Source: Lysobacter sp. (GTDB taxonomy: Bacteria > Pseudomonadota > Gammaproteobacteria > Xanthomonadales > Xanthomonadaceae). Taken from it: 64,000 nucleotides of DNA. The notes below the pieces were generated by a model. The model worked only from the letters and a program-made list of their open reading frames with translations. It had not been told where the DNA came from and made no database searches. Shown here piece after piece: positions 1 through 7,932 of this stretch. Location of the stretch: positions 35,555 through 99,554 of the forward strand of contig WYBC01000023.1 in assembly GCA_011526085.1 (NCBI GenBank). Reading direction: 5' to 3'. Every line of letters starts with the position of its first letter. Position 1 is the first letter of the stretch. Position numbers and translations under genes: made by a program.

Positions 1-1519
1 GGACACGGTCGCGGCGCTGGCCGGCGCGCACGTGAATTTCGAGATGCGGGTGTACAACCCGGTGCTGGGCCGCGCGCGCTTCGGCTATCCGATGTATGCG
101 CTGGCTTCGGCGTGCTGCTGGCGCCGGCTCAACCAGCGCATGCACAACAAACTGATCGTGGTCGACGGCCTGGTGGGCGTCACCGGCGGGCGCAATTACC
201 AGAACGACTATTTCGACTGGGACGCGCGCTACAACTTCCGCGATCGCGACATCCTCGTCGCCGGGCCCGCGGTCGCCGACATGCAGGCCCATTTCGAGGC
301 GTTCTGGGACGCGCCGCTGAGCACGCCGCTGACCCGCCTGTCGGACGTGGGCCGGCTGGTGCTGCGCCAGGGCGTGCCTAAACTGCAGCATCCCGCGCCC
401 GAACAACCGCGACGGATCGAACTGATCGGTCGCGATGCCGATGACGCCGCGCTGGTGCGCAGCCGCCTGGTCGATGCAGCGATGCCGGTGCGCGATCTGC
501 GCTACATCGGTGACCTGCCGGAGAAGCACGACGCCCTCGACGACCGGAACGCGTCGTCGTCGCCGCTGCTGCGCGACCTGATCGACACCGCCGACGAGCG
601 CGTGCTGCTGCAGACGCCGTACCTCGTGCTGTCCAAGCCGGCGCAGCGCATGTTCCATGCGCTGCAGCAGCGGCCGTCGCCGCCGCGCGTCGTGGTTTCC
701 ACGAACAGCCTGGCCGCCACCGACGCCTTCATTCCGTACGCGCTCTCCTACAAGTACAAGCGCCGCTACCTGCGCGACTACAAATTCGAGATCTACGAAT
801 TCAAACCGTTCCCGCAGGATGCGCCGATCGACGTGGAGGCCACCGGCACCGTCGATATCGCGTGGGATGCGGACGGCACGCCCAGCGTGCTCGGTTCCAG
901 TGGTTCGGGCGCCGGTTCCGGTTCCGGCTACCGCGGACTCGGCGACGGCAGCCGTTCGCCCGACCGGCCCACGCCGCTGGCGCGCGAGTATTCCGCGCTG
1001 CGCTATTCCAAGCGCGGCAGCAACGAACCGGTGCCGCTCAAGCGCGGCGGCGTGCGCTTCGGCCTGCACGCGAAATCGCTGGTGATCGACCAGCGCGTCG
1101 GCGTGATCGGCACCCACAACTTCGACCCGCGCGGCGACACCTACAACACCGAGGCGCTGGTGGTGATCGACGATCCGGCGTTCGCGCGCGCGCTGGCCGC
1201 GAGCATCGAACGCGACATGGCGCCGGCGAACGCGTGGATGATCGCGCGGCGCGACAAGCCGCCGGTGTTCTCGGGGCTGGAGTATTCGCTGGCGAAGGTC
1301 TCGGAGCTGCTGCCGCTGTTCGATTTCTGGCCGGTGCGCTACGCCACCAGCTACGAGTTCACCCCCGGCCCGGATTGTCCGGCGCCGATGTCGCCGCGGG
1401 ACCCGCATTTCCGCCGCTGCTACGAGCCGGTGGGCGATTTCCCCGAGGTCGCGCCGGTGATCCGGCCGCTGACCCGCATTTTCACCGCGTTCGGGGCCGG
1501 CCTGGCGCCCATCCTGTAG
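1..1519 (+). CDS. Phospholipase D family protein (ClsC/YmdC-like), 5' end outside window
   Basis: The frame is open from the first bases, so the gene starts before the window; the first in-window start (GTG at 32) is not the true one. Two HKD motifs are intact: HNKLIVVD followed by GGRNYQNDYF, and HAKSLVID followed by GTHNFDPRG. This two-motif layout is that of bacterial cardiolipin synthase/phospholipase D enzymes, which transfer phosphatidyl groups at the inner membrane. The order and spacing resemble ClsC-type proteins more than ClsA. A Ser/Gly-rich insert lies between the motifs (about 890-945) and looks like a flexible loop. A GC-rich hairpin follows the stop. The family is secure; substrate and exact subfamily are inferred. 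Confidence 0.9.
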   Translation, partial: DTVAALAGAHVNFEMRVYNPVLGRARFGYPMYALASACCWRRLNQRMHNKLIVVDGLVGVTGGRNYQNDYFDWDARYNFRDRDILVAGPAVADMQAHFEAFWDAPLSTPLTRLSDVGRLVLRQGVPKLQHPAPEQPRRIELIGRDADDAALVRSRLVDAAMPVRDLRYIGDLPEKHDALDDRNASSSPLLRDLIDTADERVLLQTPYLVLSKPAQRMFHALQQRPSPPRVVVSTNSLAATDAFIPYALSYKYKRRYLRDYKFEIYEFKPFPQDAPIDVEATGTVDIAWDADGTPSVLGSSGSGAGSGSGYRGLGDGSRSPDRPTPLAREYSALRYSKRGSNEPVPLKRGGVRFGLHAKSLVIDQRVGVIGTHNFDPRGDTYNTEALVVIDDPAFARALAASIERDMAPANAWMIARRDKPPVFSGLEYSLAKVSELLPLFDFWPVRYATSYEFTPGPDCPAPMSPRDPHFRRCYEPVGDFPEVAPVIRPLTRIFTAFGAGLAPIL

Positions 1520-1531
1520 GCGATCCCGTAG

Positions 1532-1550
1532 GGCGGGCCCAGGGCCCGCC
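1532..1550 (+). terminator. GC-rich hairpin after the PLD gene
   Basis: A perfect inverted repeat (GGCGGGCCC / GGGCCCGCC, one base between arms) lies 12 bases after the PLD stop and is followed by GGGTTT. It is a plausible intrinsic terminator, although the T-run is short. It also resembles the GTAGGGCGGGCC palindromes dispersed in related genomes. Confidence 0.55.
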
Positions 1551-1768
1551 GGGTTTGACCGTTTTGACCGGCCCGCAACGCCGGATCGCACCCCTTCGCA
1601 GCCACGCCGGCGTGCCCGTCGGGGGCTCGATTCGCGCATCCGGCGCCTCGGCACGGCCCGGTCACCGACCGTTCGTCGGCCCGGCAATCTTCGAAATTCA
1701 ATGAAATCAATCGGTTGGTGTCATGCCAAGCGATGGGTGACTTCCTGCACATCTGTTTTGGTCGATAG

Positions 1769-1788
1769 GTGTTGTACTTTACCAACAC
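1769..1788. promoter_or_regulatory. Inverted repeat upstream of the microprotein pair
   Basis: GTGTTG at 1769-1774 and CAACAC at 1783-1788 flank eight bases, 32 bases before the first microprotein start. The position suits an operator or a leader hairpin. No matching regulator gene lies nearby and no clear -35/-10 pair could be assigned. Confidence 0.3.
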
Positions 1789-1819
1789 ACCAAGCCACTC
1801 AGCCCATCCGGAGCCCGCC

Positions 1820-1999
1820 ATGAACGTCACCACCACCACCGATCGCAGCACCACTTCCGCCAAGGTCATCCCCTTCTCCGGCGCCCGCCGCACCTATCGC
1901 GAACGCGGTTTCGGCGTCGGTTACGGCAACAGCAGCGGCTACGCCCTCGACAAGCGCTACACCACCGACTGGGGCCAGATCCGCTTCCGCTGCGCCTGA
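1820..1999 (+). CDS. Microprotein of 59 residues, first of a tandem pair
   Basis: This short gene starts MNVTTTTDRSTTSAKV and ends with a basic, aromatic block: YRERGFGVGYGNSSGYAL then DKRYTTDWGQIRFRC. The block recurs almost unchanged in the next gene, so both are real and arose by duplication. There is no signal peptide, membrane segment or known domain. The conserved part has many Arg, Tyr and Gly residues, a Trp and a C-terminal Cys, which hints at nucleic-acid or protein binding, but no function can be assigned. The start was chosen because MNVT also opens the paralog; an upstream in-frame ATG at 1769 lies inside the inverted repeat. Confidence 0.75.
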   Translation: MNVTTTTDRSTTSAKVIPFSGARRTYRERGFGVGYGNSSGYALDKRYTTDWGQIRFRCA

Positions 2000-2092
2000 A
2001 CCTTCGACGCAGCCTCCCACGCGCTTCCGTTCCGCCGCAACACCCGCAAGTCATTCCCCCGCACACCCCATCGAACCGCAGGATCTTCCGCC

Positions 2093-2287
2093 ATGAACGT
2101 CACCCCGCTCCATGCCCCGCTCGCCCCGCGCACGCCGGTCGCCGTGCAGGCACAGGCCGGGTCCGCCCCCCATTCCGTCCGTTATCGCGAACGCGATTTC
2201 GGCATCGGCTACGGCACCAGCAGCGGCTACGCCCTCGAGAAGCGCTACACCAGCGACTGGGGCCAGGCCCGCTTCCGCTGCCGCTGA
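2093..2287 (+). CDS. Microprotein of 64 residues, second of a tandem pair
   Basis: Paralog of the upstream microprotein. The N-terminus (MNVTPLHAPLAPR) differs after four residues, while the C-terminal half (YRERDFGIGYGTSSGYAL, then EKRYTSDWGQARFRC) matches at nearly every position. Most DNA differences in the block are at third codon positions or give mild replacements, so the protein sequence is under selection. The 93-base gap contains no obvious terminator, so the two could be co-transcribed. No known family is recognised. Confidence 0.75.
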   Translation: MNVTPLHAPLAPRTPVAVQAQAGSAPHSVRYRERDFGIGYGTSSGYALEKRYTSDWGQARFRCR

Positions 2288-2396
2288 GCCGGCACCACCG
2301 TCCCATCGGTCGAACCCCCCGGTCGCGGCGTGTGCGCCCCTCTCCCACGCACGTCCGCGCCGGGGCCCGGCAGGGCCCTCGGGTATCCTTGACCGG

Positions 2397-2837
2397 ATGA
2401 ACACTCCTGCCGCCGGCGTCTTCCGCCACGCCACCAGCCTCGAACAGCTCAACGCCCACTCGCCCGACACCGCCATGGCGGCGCTGGGTATCGTCTTCAC
2501 CGGGATCGGTCCCGACTACCTGCGCGCCACCATGCCGGTGGACGGCCGCACCCGGCAGCCCTACGGCCTGCTCCACGGCGGCGCCTCGGTGCTGCTAGCC
2601 GAAACCCTCGGCAGCAGCGCCGGCAACCTCTGCGTACAGCCGGGCGAGATGTGCGTCGGCGTGGAAATCAACGCCAACCATCTCGTCGCCGTCCGCGACG
2701 GCGAGGTCACCGGCACCGCCCGGCCGCTGCACATCGGCCGCCGCACCCAGGTCTGGGAGATCCGCATCGAGGACCCCGCCGGGCGCCTGGTCTGCATCTC
2801 CCGATTGACCCTGGCGGTCGTGCCCCAGCGTGCCTGA
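2397..2837 (+). CDS. Hotdog-fold acyl-CoA thioesterase (PaaI/EntH/MenI-like)
   Basis: A 146-residue protein of normal length for single-hotdog thioesterases. It carries the family signature GLLHGGASVLLAETLGS, in which HGG binds the thioester carbonyl and the following Glu is the usual catalytic acid in EntH/MenI-type enzymes. Such enzymes hydrolyse aryl- or acyl-CoA in the cytoplasm. The frame is open further upstream, but the ATG at 2397 gives the standard N-terminus. The downstream acyltransferase starts 46 bases later on the same strand, so a shared lipid or CoA-recycling role is possible but unproven. Confidence 0.88.
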   Translation: MNTPAAGVFRHATSLEQLNAHSPDTAMAALGIVFTGIGPDYLRATMPVDGRTRQPYGLLHGGASVLLAETLGSSAGNLCVQPGEMCVGVEINANHLVAVRDGEVTGTARPLHIGRRTQVWEIRIEDPAGRLVCISRLTLAVVPQRA

Positions 2838-2883
2838 GGCCGCGGAGGTGCAAAGCTCCAAATCGCTTCGGTATCGTGACGGC

Positions 2884-3666
2884 ATGACCCAAGCCTCTCC
2901 CGCTGCGCGCGCCGCCCGGCTGCTGCGTTACCTCGTCCGTACCCCGATGCTGCTCTGGCACGTGCTGGTGCACCTGCCGATCACCCTGATCCTGATGTCG
3001 TGGCCGTTCGGCGGCCTGTCCGTCGGCGGCGATCGCCTCGGTCACCGCATGGTGCGCTGGTGGCAGGGCGGGCTGATGCGGGTGTTCGGCTTTCGCCTGC
3101 GCCGCATCGGCACGCCGCTGCCTGGCCCGGTGATGTTCGTCGCCAATCACGTCAGCTGGATCGACATCGTCGCGCTGCACGCCTTCCGCATGATGGGCTT
3201 CGTCGCCAAGCGCGAAATCGCATCGTGGCCGCTGGTCGGCTGGCTGGCGACCATGGGCGAGACCATCTATCACCAGCGCGGCAGCCAGGAATCGCTCGGC
3301 GGGGTGCTGCACGAAATGCTGGCGCGACTGCACGACGGCCGTGCGGTCGGCGTGTTTCCCGAAGGCCGCACCCGCGGCGGCGAAGAGGTCGGCCCGTTCC
3401 ACGCGCGGATCTTCCACGCCGCGGTGGAAGCCAACGTCCCGGTGCAGCCGGTCGCGCTGCGCTACGGCGCGCGCGGATCGGCGCAGACCGTGGTCGCGTT
3501 CGGCCCGAACGAGAGCTTCGCCGCGAACATGCTGCGCCTGCTCGGCGAACCCGGCTGCGTCGCCGACGTGGTCTTCCTCGAACCGATCCTGCCCGGCGAC
3601 GCCGAAGGCCGCCGCCGTCTCGCCGAGACCGCGCGCACGCGGATCGTGGAGGCGATGGCGCAGTAG
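2884..3666 (+). CDS. 1-acyl-glycerol-3-phosphate acyltransferase-like (LPLAT family)
   Basis: A 260-residue protein with an N-terminal membrane segment (LLWHVLVHLPITLILM, about residues 20-40). It has the acyltransferase motif NHVSWID (HX4D) and the substrate motif FPEGRTRGG. These match PlsC-like lysophospholipid acyltransferases, which move an acyl chain to a lysophospholipid or related acceptor at the inner membrane. An in-frame ATG at 2830 would overlap the thioesterase gene; the ATG at 2884 fits better. The acceptor (lysophosphatidate or an ornithine lipid precursor) cannot be told from sequence. Confidence 0.88.
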   Translation: MTQASPAARAARLLRYLVRTPMLLWHVLVHLPITLILMSWPFGGLSVGGDRLGHRMVRWWQGGLMRVFGFRLRRIGTPLPGPVMFVANHVSWIDIVALHAFRMMGFVAKREIASWPLVGWLATMGETIYHQRGSQESLGGVLHEMLARLHDGRAVGVFPEGRTRGGEEVGPFHARIFHAAVEANVPVQPVALRYGARGSAQTVVAFGPNESFAANMLRLLGEPGCVADVVFLEPILPGDAEGRRRLAETARTRIVEAMAQ

Positions 3667-3682
3667 TCGCGGGCACGAATCC

Positions 3683-3709
3683 TGTCATCCCGAGCGCAGC
3701 GAGGGACCC
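3683..3709. repeat. REP-like palindromic repeat
   Basis: The segment TGTCATCCCGAGCGCAGCGA, followed by GGGACCC, belongs to the common proteobacterial intergenic repeat built around CGAGCGCAGCGAG. It lies between the acyltransferase and the YheT-like gene. Confidence 0.6.
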
Positions 3710-3821
3710 GTTTTCGCTTTCAGGAGTGTGTGATGCCGAGCGGAGTCGTTGTTCGATCAAACCGGTGCTGCCCGGCGCATCCCATGTCGCTGCTGCGCGA
3801 CCGATCGGATGCGGCCGCGAC

Positions 3822-4826
3822 ATGACGATCTCCACCTCCCCCTACCATCCACCGCTCTGGCTGCGCAGTCCGCATCTGCAGTCGCTGCTCGCGACCAGTC
3901 CGCTGCGGCGCGCGCGCGGTGCGCTGCTGCTGCGGCGCAGCGGCGCCGTGAGCAAGCCGTATCTCGTCGACGGCGGCGAGGGCATCCGCCTGGAAGGTGT
4001 GCACAGCCGCATGCCCGGTGGCACGCCGCGCGGACTGGCGCTGCTGCTGCACGGCTGGGAAGGCAGCGTCGAGTCCAGCTACATGCGGATGACCGCGGTG
4101 CATCTGCTGCGCGCGGGGTTCGAGGTGTTCCGGCTGAATTTCCGCGACCACGGCGACACCCATCACCTGAACCCGGCGCTGTTCCATTCGAATCGCATCG
4201 ACGAAGTGGTGCATGCCGCGGTCGATGTGGCCAATCGGTTCCTCTCCGGCAGCGACCGGCCGATGGTGGTCGCGGGTTATTCGCTGGGCGGCAATTTCGC
4301 GCTGCGGGTGGCGCTGCGCGGGCGCGCGGCCGGGCTGCCGCTGGTGCGCGCGGCGGCGGTCTGCCCGCTGCTGGATCCGGCGGTGACCATGACCCGGATG
4401 GAAGAAGGGCTGCCGTTCTACATGCGCTATTTCGAGCGGCAGTGGCGCGATTCGCTGCGCCGCAAGCGCGACACCTTCCCCGAGTACTACGACTTCGACG
4501 ACCGCGTGCTGCGGCTGCGGATGCGCGAGCTGACCCGCTGGATGGTGGAGCGGCACACCGACTTCGACACGCTCGACGATTACTTCAACGGTTACTCGGT
4601 CGCCGGCGAGCGGCTCGCCGCGCTGGACGTGCCGGTCGATCTGCTGACCTCGATCGACGATCCGGTGATTCCGGTCGCCGAATTCCACGCCCTGCGCCTG
4701 CCCGCGCACGGGCGGATCGAGATCGCCGCGCACGGCGGCCACTGCGGGTTTCTGGAAAGCGCGAAGCTGGACGGCTATGCCGAGCGCTGGGTGGCCGCGA
4801 AATTCGCGGACGCGCTGCCAGGCTGA
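3822..4826 (+). CDS. YheT-family alpha/beta hydrolase
   Basis: A 334-residue protein opening MTISTSPYHPPLWLRSPHLQ; the early PxxWLxxxHxQ pattern is typical of the YheT/UPF0017 group. It has the oxyanion region LLLHGWEGS, the nucleophile elbow GYSLGGN, the acid in SIDDPVIP, and the histidine in HGGHCGF. These make a full Ser-Asp-His triad. The family acts as cytoplasmic or membrane-associated esterases of unsettled substrate. The frame extends upstream, but only the ATG at 3822 gives the family N-terminus. The TPR gene begins 73 bases downstream. Confidence 0.88.
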   Translation: MTISTSPYHPPLWLRSPHLQSLLATSPLRRARGALLLRRSGAVSKPYLVDGGEGIRLEGVHSRMPGGTPRGLALLLHGWEGSVESSYMRMTAVHLLRAGFEVFRLNFRDHGDTHHLNPALFHSNRIDEVVHAAVDVANRFLSGSDRPMVVAGYSLGGNFALRVALRGRAAGLPLVRAAAVCPLLDPAVTMTRMEEGLPFYMRYFERQWRDSLRRKRDTFPEYYDFDDRVLRLRMRELTRWMVERHTDFDTLDDYFNGYSVAGERLAALDVPVDLLTSIDDPVIPVAEFHALRLPAHGRIEIAAHGGHCGFLESAKLDGYAERWVAAKFADALPG

Positions 4827-4899
4827 ACGCCCCGGCCGCCGCGGCCCCGGCGGTACAATCGCGGGTTCCGGGCCCCGGCCCCGCCGTTTCCGAGCCTTC

Positions 4900-6975
4900 A
4901 TGCAAGACAAGATCATCGCCGCCCTCAAGCGCGGCGCCCATGCCGAAGCCCTGTCGCTGGCCCGCCTGGCCGTGGCCGAATCCTCCCACGACGCCTATGC
5001 CCACGCCCTGCTGGCCCATGCCGAGCGCGCGAACGGCGATGCCGCCGCCGCGCTGCATGCGATCGGCCGTGCGGTGCTGCTGGCGCCGGACGACGCGTCG
5101 ATCCATTTCCAGCGCGTGGGTTTCCTGCTGAAGGAACACAGGCTGGACGAGGCCCAGGCCGCGCTCAAGCGCACGATCGACCTGGATCCGAACCAGTTCG
5201 AGGCCTACATCGTGCAGGCGCAGATGGCGATCGGTCGCGGCGAAATCGACGAAGCCGAACGCCTGCAGCGGTCGGCCGCGCGCCTGCAGCCCGACCATCC
5301 CTGGGTGAAGACGATCGAAGGCATGGTGGCGCTGCGTCGCGGCGACGGCGCGCGCGCGCAGGCGCTGCTGACCCGCGCGTCGGCGCAGGCGCCCGACGAC
5401 CTGCAGGTGCTGTACGCGCTGGGCTTCGCGCATCTGCAGCAGCGCAGTTACGCGTTCGCCGAGCAGGTGTTCCGCCGCCTCATCGAACTCTCCGCCGACA
5501 TGCGCAGCCTGCGCGGCCTGCTGGCGGACATCCTGCTGCAGCAGCAGCGTCCGGACGAGGCGCTGGAAGTGCTGCAGCCGCTGCTCGCCGATCCCGACAG
5601 CGCGACCCCGGCGCTGAAGCGCATGACCGCCGAACTGGAACTCGCGATGGGCCGCCACGAGCGCGCCATCGCGCTGCTGCGCGAGTCGCTGGCCGAAGAG
5701 CCGCGCGACCCGCGCGCCTGGGGGCTGGCGACGGACATCTGGCGCCGGACCGGCGATCTCGACGACGCCCGCGCCCAGCTCGACGCCGCGTTGGCGAAGC
5801 ATCCGGAAGGCGTGTCGCTGTGGCAGTTGCGGCTGGCGTTCGAGCCCGAGGCCGGCGACGGCGCGAAGATGGTGGTCGATCGCTGGCTGGCGGCGCTGCC
5901 CGACAACGTCGTCGGCCTCGAAGCCGCGATGCATCTGCACGAAGCCCGCGGCGACGACGAAGCGGTGGCCGCGCTGGCGCAGCGCATCGTCGAACTCGAA
6001 CCCGGCCGCACCAGCGCCGAGATGCGCCTGCTCGACCGTCTCGTCCGCGACCAGCCCGACGCGGCGGTCGCCCACGTGCAGGGCCTGATCGCGCAGGCGC
6101 CCGACGACGCCAAGCGCGGCCTGATGCCGTGGCTGGGCTTCGCCCAGGATCGCGCCGGCCGCCATGGCGAGGCCGTGCTGACCTGGAACGCGGTGAACAG
6201 CGCGGAGGCCGCCGCGCGCTGGCCGCTGACCGCGCCCGGCCCCGCGGGCGGTCCGTGGCCCGAGGCGGCGACGCCGGTGCCGGGCACGCCGCCGGTAGCG
6301 TATCTGTGGGGCGCGCCGGGATCGGGCGTGGAGAAGGTCGCCGCGGTGATCGGCCACGCCGGCTATCCGCTGCGCGCCGACCGCTTCGGCCCGAACCCGC
6401 CGCGCGACCCGCTGCAGAACCCCGACACGATCGCCGCGCTGAACGCCGGCACGCTGGCGCCGGAACGGCTGCTCGCGGAATGGCGGGCCGCGCTGCCCGC
6501 GCGCGGCGTGCAGGACGGGATGATCATCGACTGGCTGCCGTTCTGGGACAACGCGCTGCTGAAGATGCTGCGACCGCTGCAGCCCGGCGCGATCGTGATG
6601 ATCGCGCTGCGCGATCCGCGCGACATGCTGCTGGAATGGATGGCGTTCGGCAGCCCGATCCCGTTCGGCCTGGCCTCGGCCAACGACGCCGCGCTGTGGA
6701 TCGCGCGGCAACTGCAGCACGTGGTCGCACTGCAGCGCGAACAGGCGCAGCCGCACAAGATCGTGCGCACCGATCACGCGCTGGCCGATGTCGAAGCCTT
6801 CGCCAGCGAGATCGGCGGCGGCCTCGGACTGGAGGAAATCCGCGTCCCGCCGGCCTCGATGTTCGGCCCGCAGCGGTTCGCCTTCGGCCACTGGCGCCAT
6901 TACGCCCGCCCGCTGGCCGAGCCCTTCGCGCTGCTGTCCGAAGTGGCGCAGTCGCTGGGCTATCCGGCGGAGTGA
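4900..6975 (+). CDS. TPR-repeat protein with a sulfotransferase-like C-terminus
   Basis: A 691-residue cytoplasmic protein with no signal peptide. Residues 1 to about 450 are tandem TPR-like helical pairs (for example AYAHALLAHAERANGDA and AWGLATDIWRRTGDLDDA). The last 240 residues are globular. They contain a P-loop-like GAPGSG (471-476) and an ALRDPRD block (569-575), which resemble the two PAPS-binding motifs of sulfotransferases; TPR-sulfotransferase fusions are known. The P-loop lacks the usual basic residue of the PSB loop, so the domain may be degenerate or use another ligand. The TPR call is firm; the C-terminal call is an inference. Confidence 0.75.
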   Translation: MQDKIIAALKRGAHAEALSLARLAVAESSHDAYAHALLAHAERANGDAAAALHAIGRAVLLAPDDASIHFQRVGFLLKEHRLDEAQAALKRTIDLDPNQFEAYIVQAQMAIGRGEIDEAERLQRSAARLQPDHPWVKTIEGMVALRRGDGARAQALLTRASAQAPDDLQVLYALGFAHLQQRSYAFAEQVFRRLIELSADMRSLRGLLADILLQQQRPDEALEVLQPLLADPDSATPALKRMTAELELAMGRHERAIALLRESLAEEPRDPRAWGLATDIWRRTGDLDDARAQLDAALAKHPEGVSLWQLRLAFEPEAGDGAKMVVDRWLAALPDNVVGLEAAMHLHEARGDDEAVAALAQRIVELEPGRTSAEMRLLDRLVRDQPDAAVAHVQGLIAQAPDDAKRGLMPWLGFAQDRAGRHGEAVLTWNAVNSAEAAARWPLTAPGPAGGPWPEAATPVPGTPPVAYLWGAPGSGVEKVAAVIGHAGYPLRADRFGPNPPRDPLQNPDTIAALNAGTLAPERLLAEWRAALPARGVQDGMIIDWLPFWDNALLKMLRPLQPGAIVMIALRDPRDMLLEWMAFGSPIPFGLASANDAALWIARQLQHVVALQREQAQPHKIVRTDHALADVEAFASEIGGGLGLEEIRVPPASMFGPQRFAFGHWRHYARPLAEPFALLSEVAQSLGYPAE

Positions 6976-7039
6976 CCCGCGTCGCCGGCATCCGCACCGC
7001 ACATCGCATGACGCCACACGCTACACGAAGGAGCCCGAC

Positions 7040-7654
7040 ATGAAGATCGCCAGCAGCAGTTTCGAACACGGCCAGCGCATCCCCGCCGAATTCGCGATGG
7101 GCACGCCGGACGGATTCGGCGGCAACCGCAACCCGCAGTTGCGGTGGGACGACGCGCCGGCCGGCACGCGTTCCTTCGCGCTGCTGTGCATCGACACCGA
7201 CGCGCCGACCGACGGCGCGCTGGTGGCCGATGGCGATACGCCGATTCCGGTGGACCACCCGCGCGGCGATTTCGTGCATTGGGTCCTCGTCGACATCCCG
7301 GCGGACGTGCGCGAAGTCGCCGCCGGCAGCTGCAGCGACGGCGTCGTCGCGCGCGGCAAGACCGCGCCCGCGGGGCCTGTCGGCGCGCGCCATGGCCTGA
7401 ACGATTACACCGGCTGGTTCGCCGGCGATGCCGACATGGGCGGCGACTACCTCGGCTACGACGGCCCGTATCCGCCGGGCCACGATCTGCGCCTGCACCG
7501 CTATTTCTTCCGCGTGTTCGCGCTGGATGTCGAACGTCTCGACCTGCCGGCGCGCTTCGGCGCCGGCGATGTGTTCCGCGCCATGCACGGTCATGTGCTG
7601 GCCGAAGCGGCGACCTGGGGCACCTATTCGCTCAATGCCGCGGTGAAGGGCTGA
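7040..7654 (+). CDS. YbhB/YbcL family PEBP protein (Raf kinase inhibitor-like)
   Basis: A 204-residue protein with PEBP motifs: NPQLRWDDAPAGTRSFAL, the ligand-site element CIDTDAP, FVHWVLVDIP, and a late GYDGPYPPGHDLRLHRY block. Bacterial members bind small anionic ligands, and their role is poorly defined. It is longer than E. coli YbhB (about 158 residues) because of insertions around DGALVADGDTPIPVDHPRG and in the middle region. A GAAGGAG ribosome-binding site precedes the ATG. There is no signal peptide. It sits between the TPR gene and the giant PLD-like gene, with no evidence of functional linkage. Confidence 0.9.
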   Translation: MKIASSSFEHGQRIPAEFAMGTPDGFGGNRNPQLRWDDAPAGTRSFALLCIDTDAPTDGALVADGDTPIPVDHPRGDFVHWVLVDIPADVREVAAGSCSDGVVARGKTAPAGPVGARHGLNDYTGWFAGDADMGGDYLGYDGPYPPGHDLRLHRYFFRVFALDVERLDLPARFGAGDVFRAMHGHVLAEAATWGTYSLNAAVKG

Positions 7655-7932
7655 GCCGGATCGGGGCCGGCGCGCCCTGGGGTGCATAAGCGGAGAGAAT
7701 CCCGACCGCCCGCCCGCCGCAGGAAGCGTCGAAGTCGCTCCGCGCCGCGGCGGCCGGATGAGCCCGCGGCGCATCGCGATCCACGCCGTGAATCTCTCGT
7801 TTTTCTCTCGTCGATCTCTTGCCCGGAAAAACCGTGACGGATCCTGTGCTTTGACGCGTCAGGGCCACCCTAGACTCGCCGCGCGCAACGGGGCGGGCCG
7901 GCCGTCCCGGCCGAGCAGGGACCACGACCGCA

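Noticed and set aside
7851..7876. TTGACG and TAGACT as a promoter for the giant PLD-like gene
   Set aside because: The spacing is only 14 bases, too short for a normal sigma-70 promoter.
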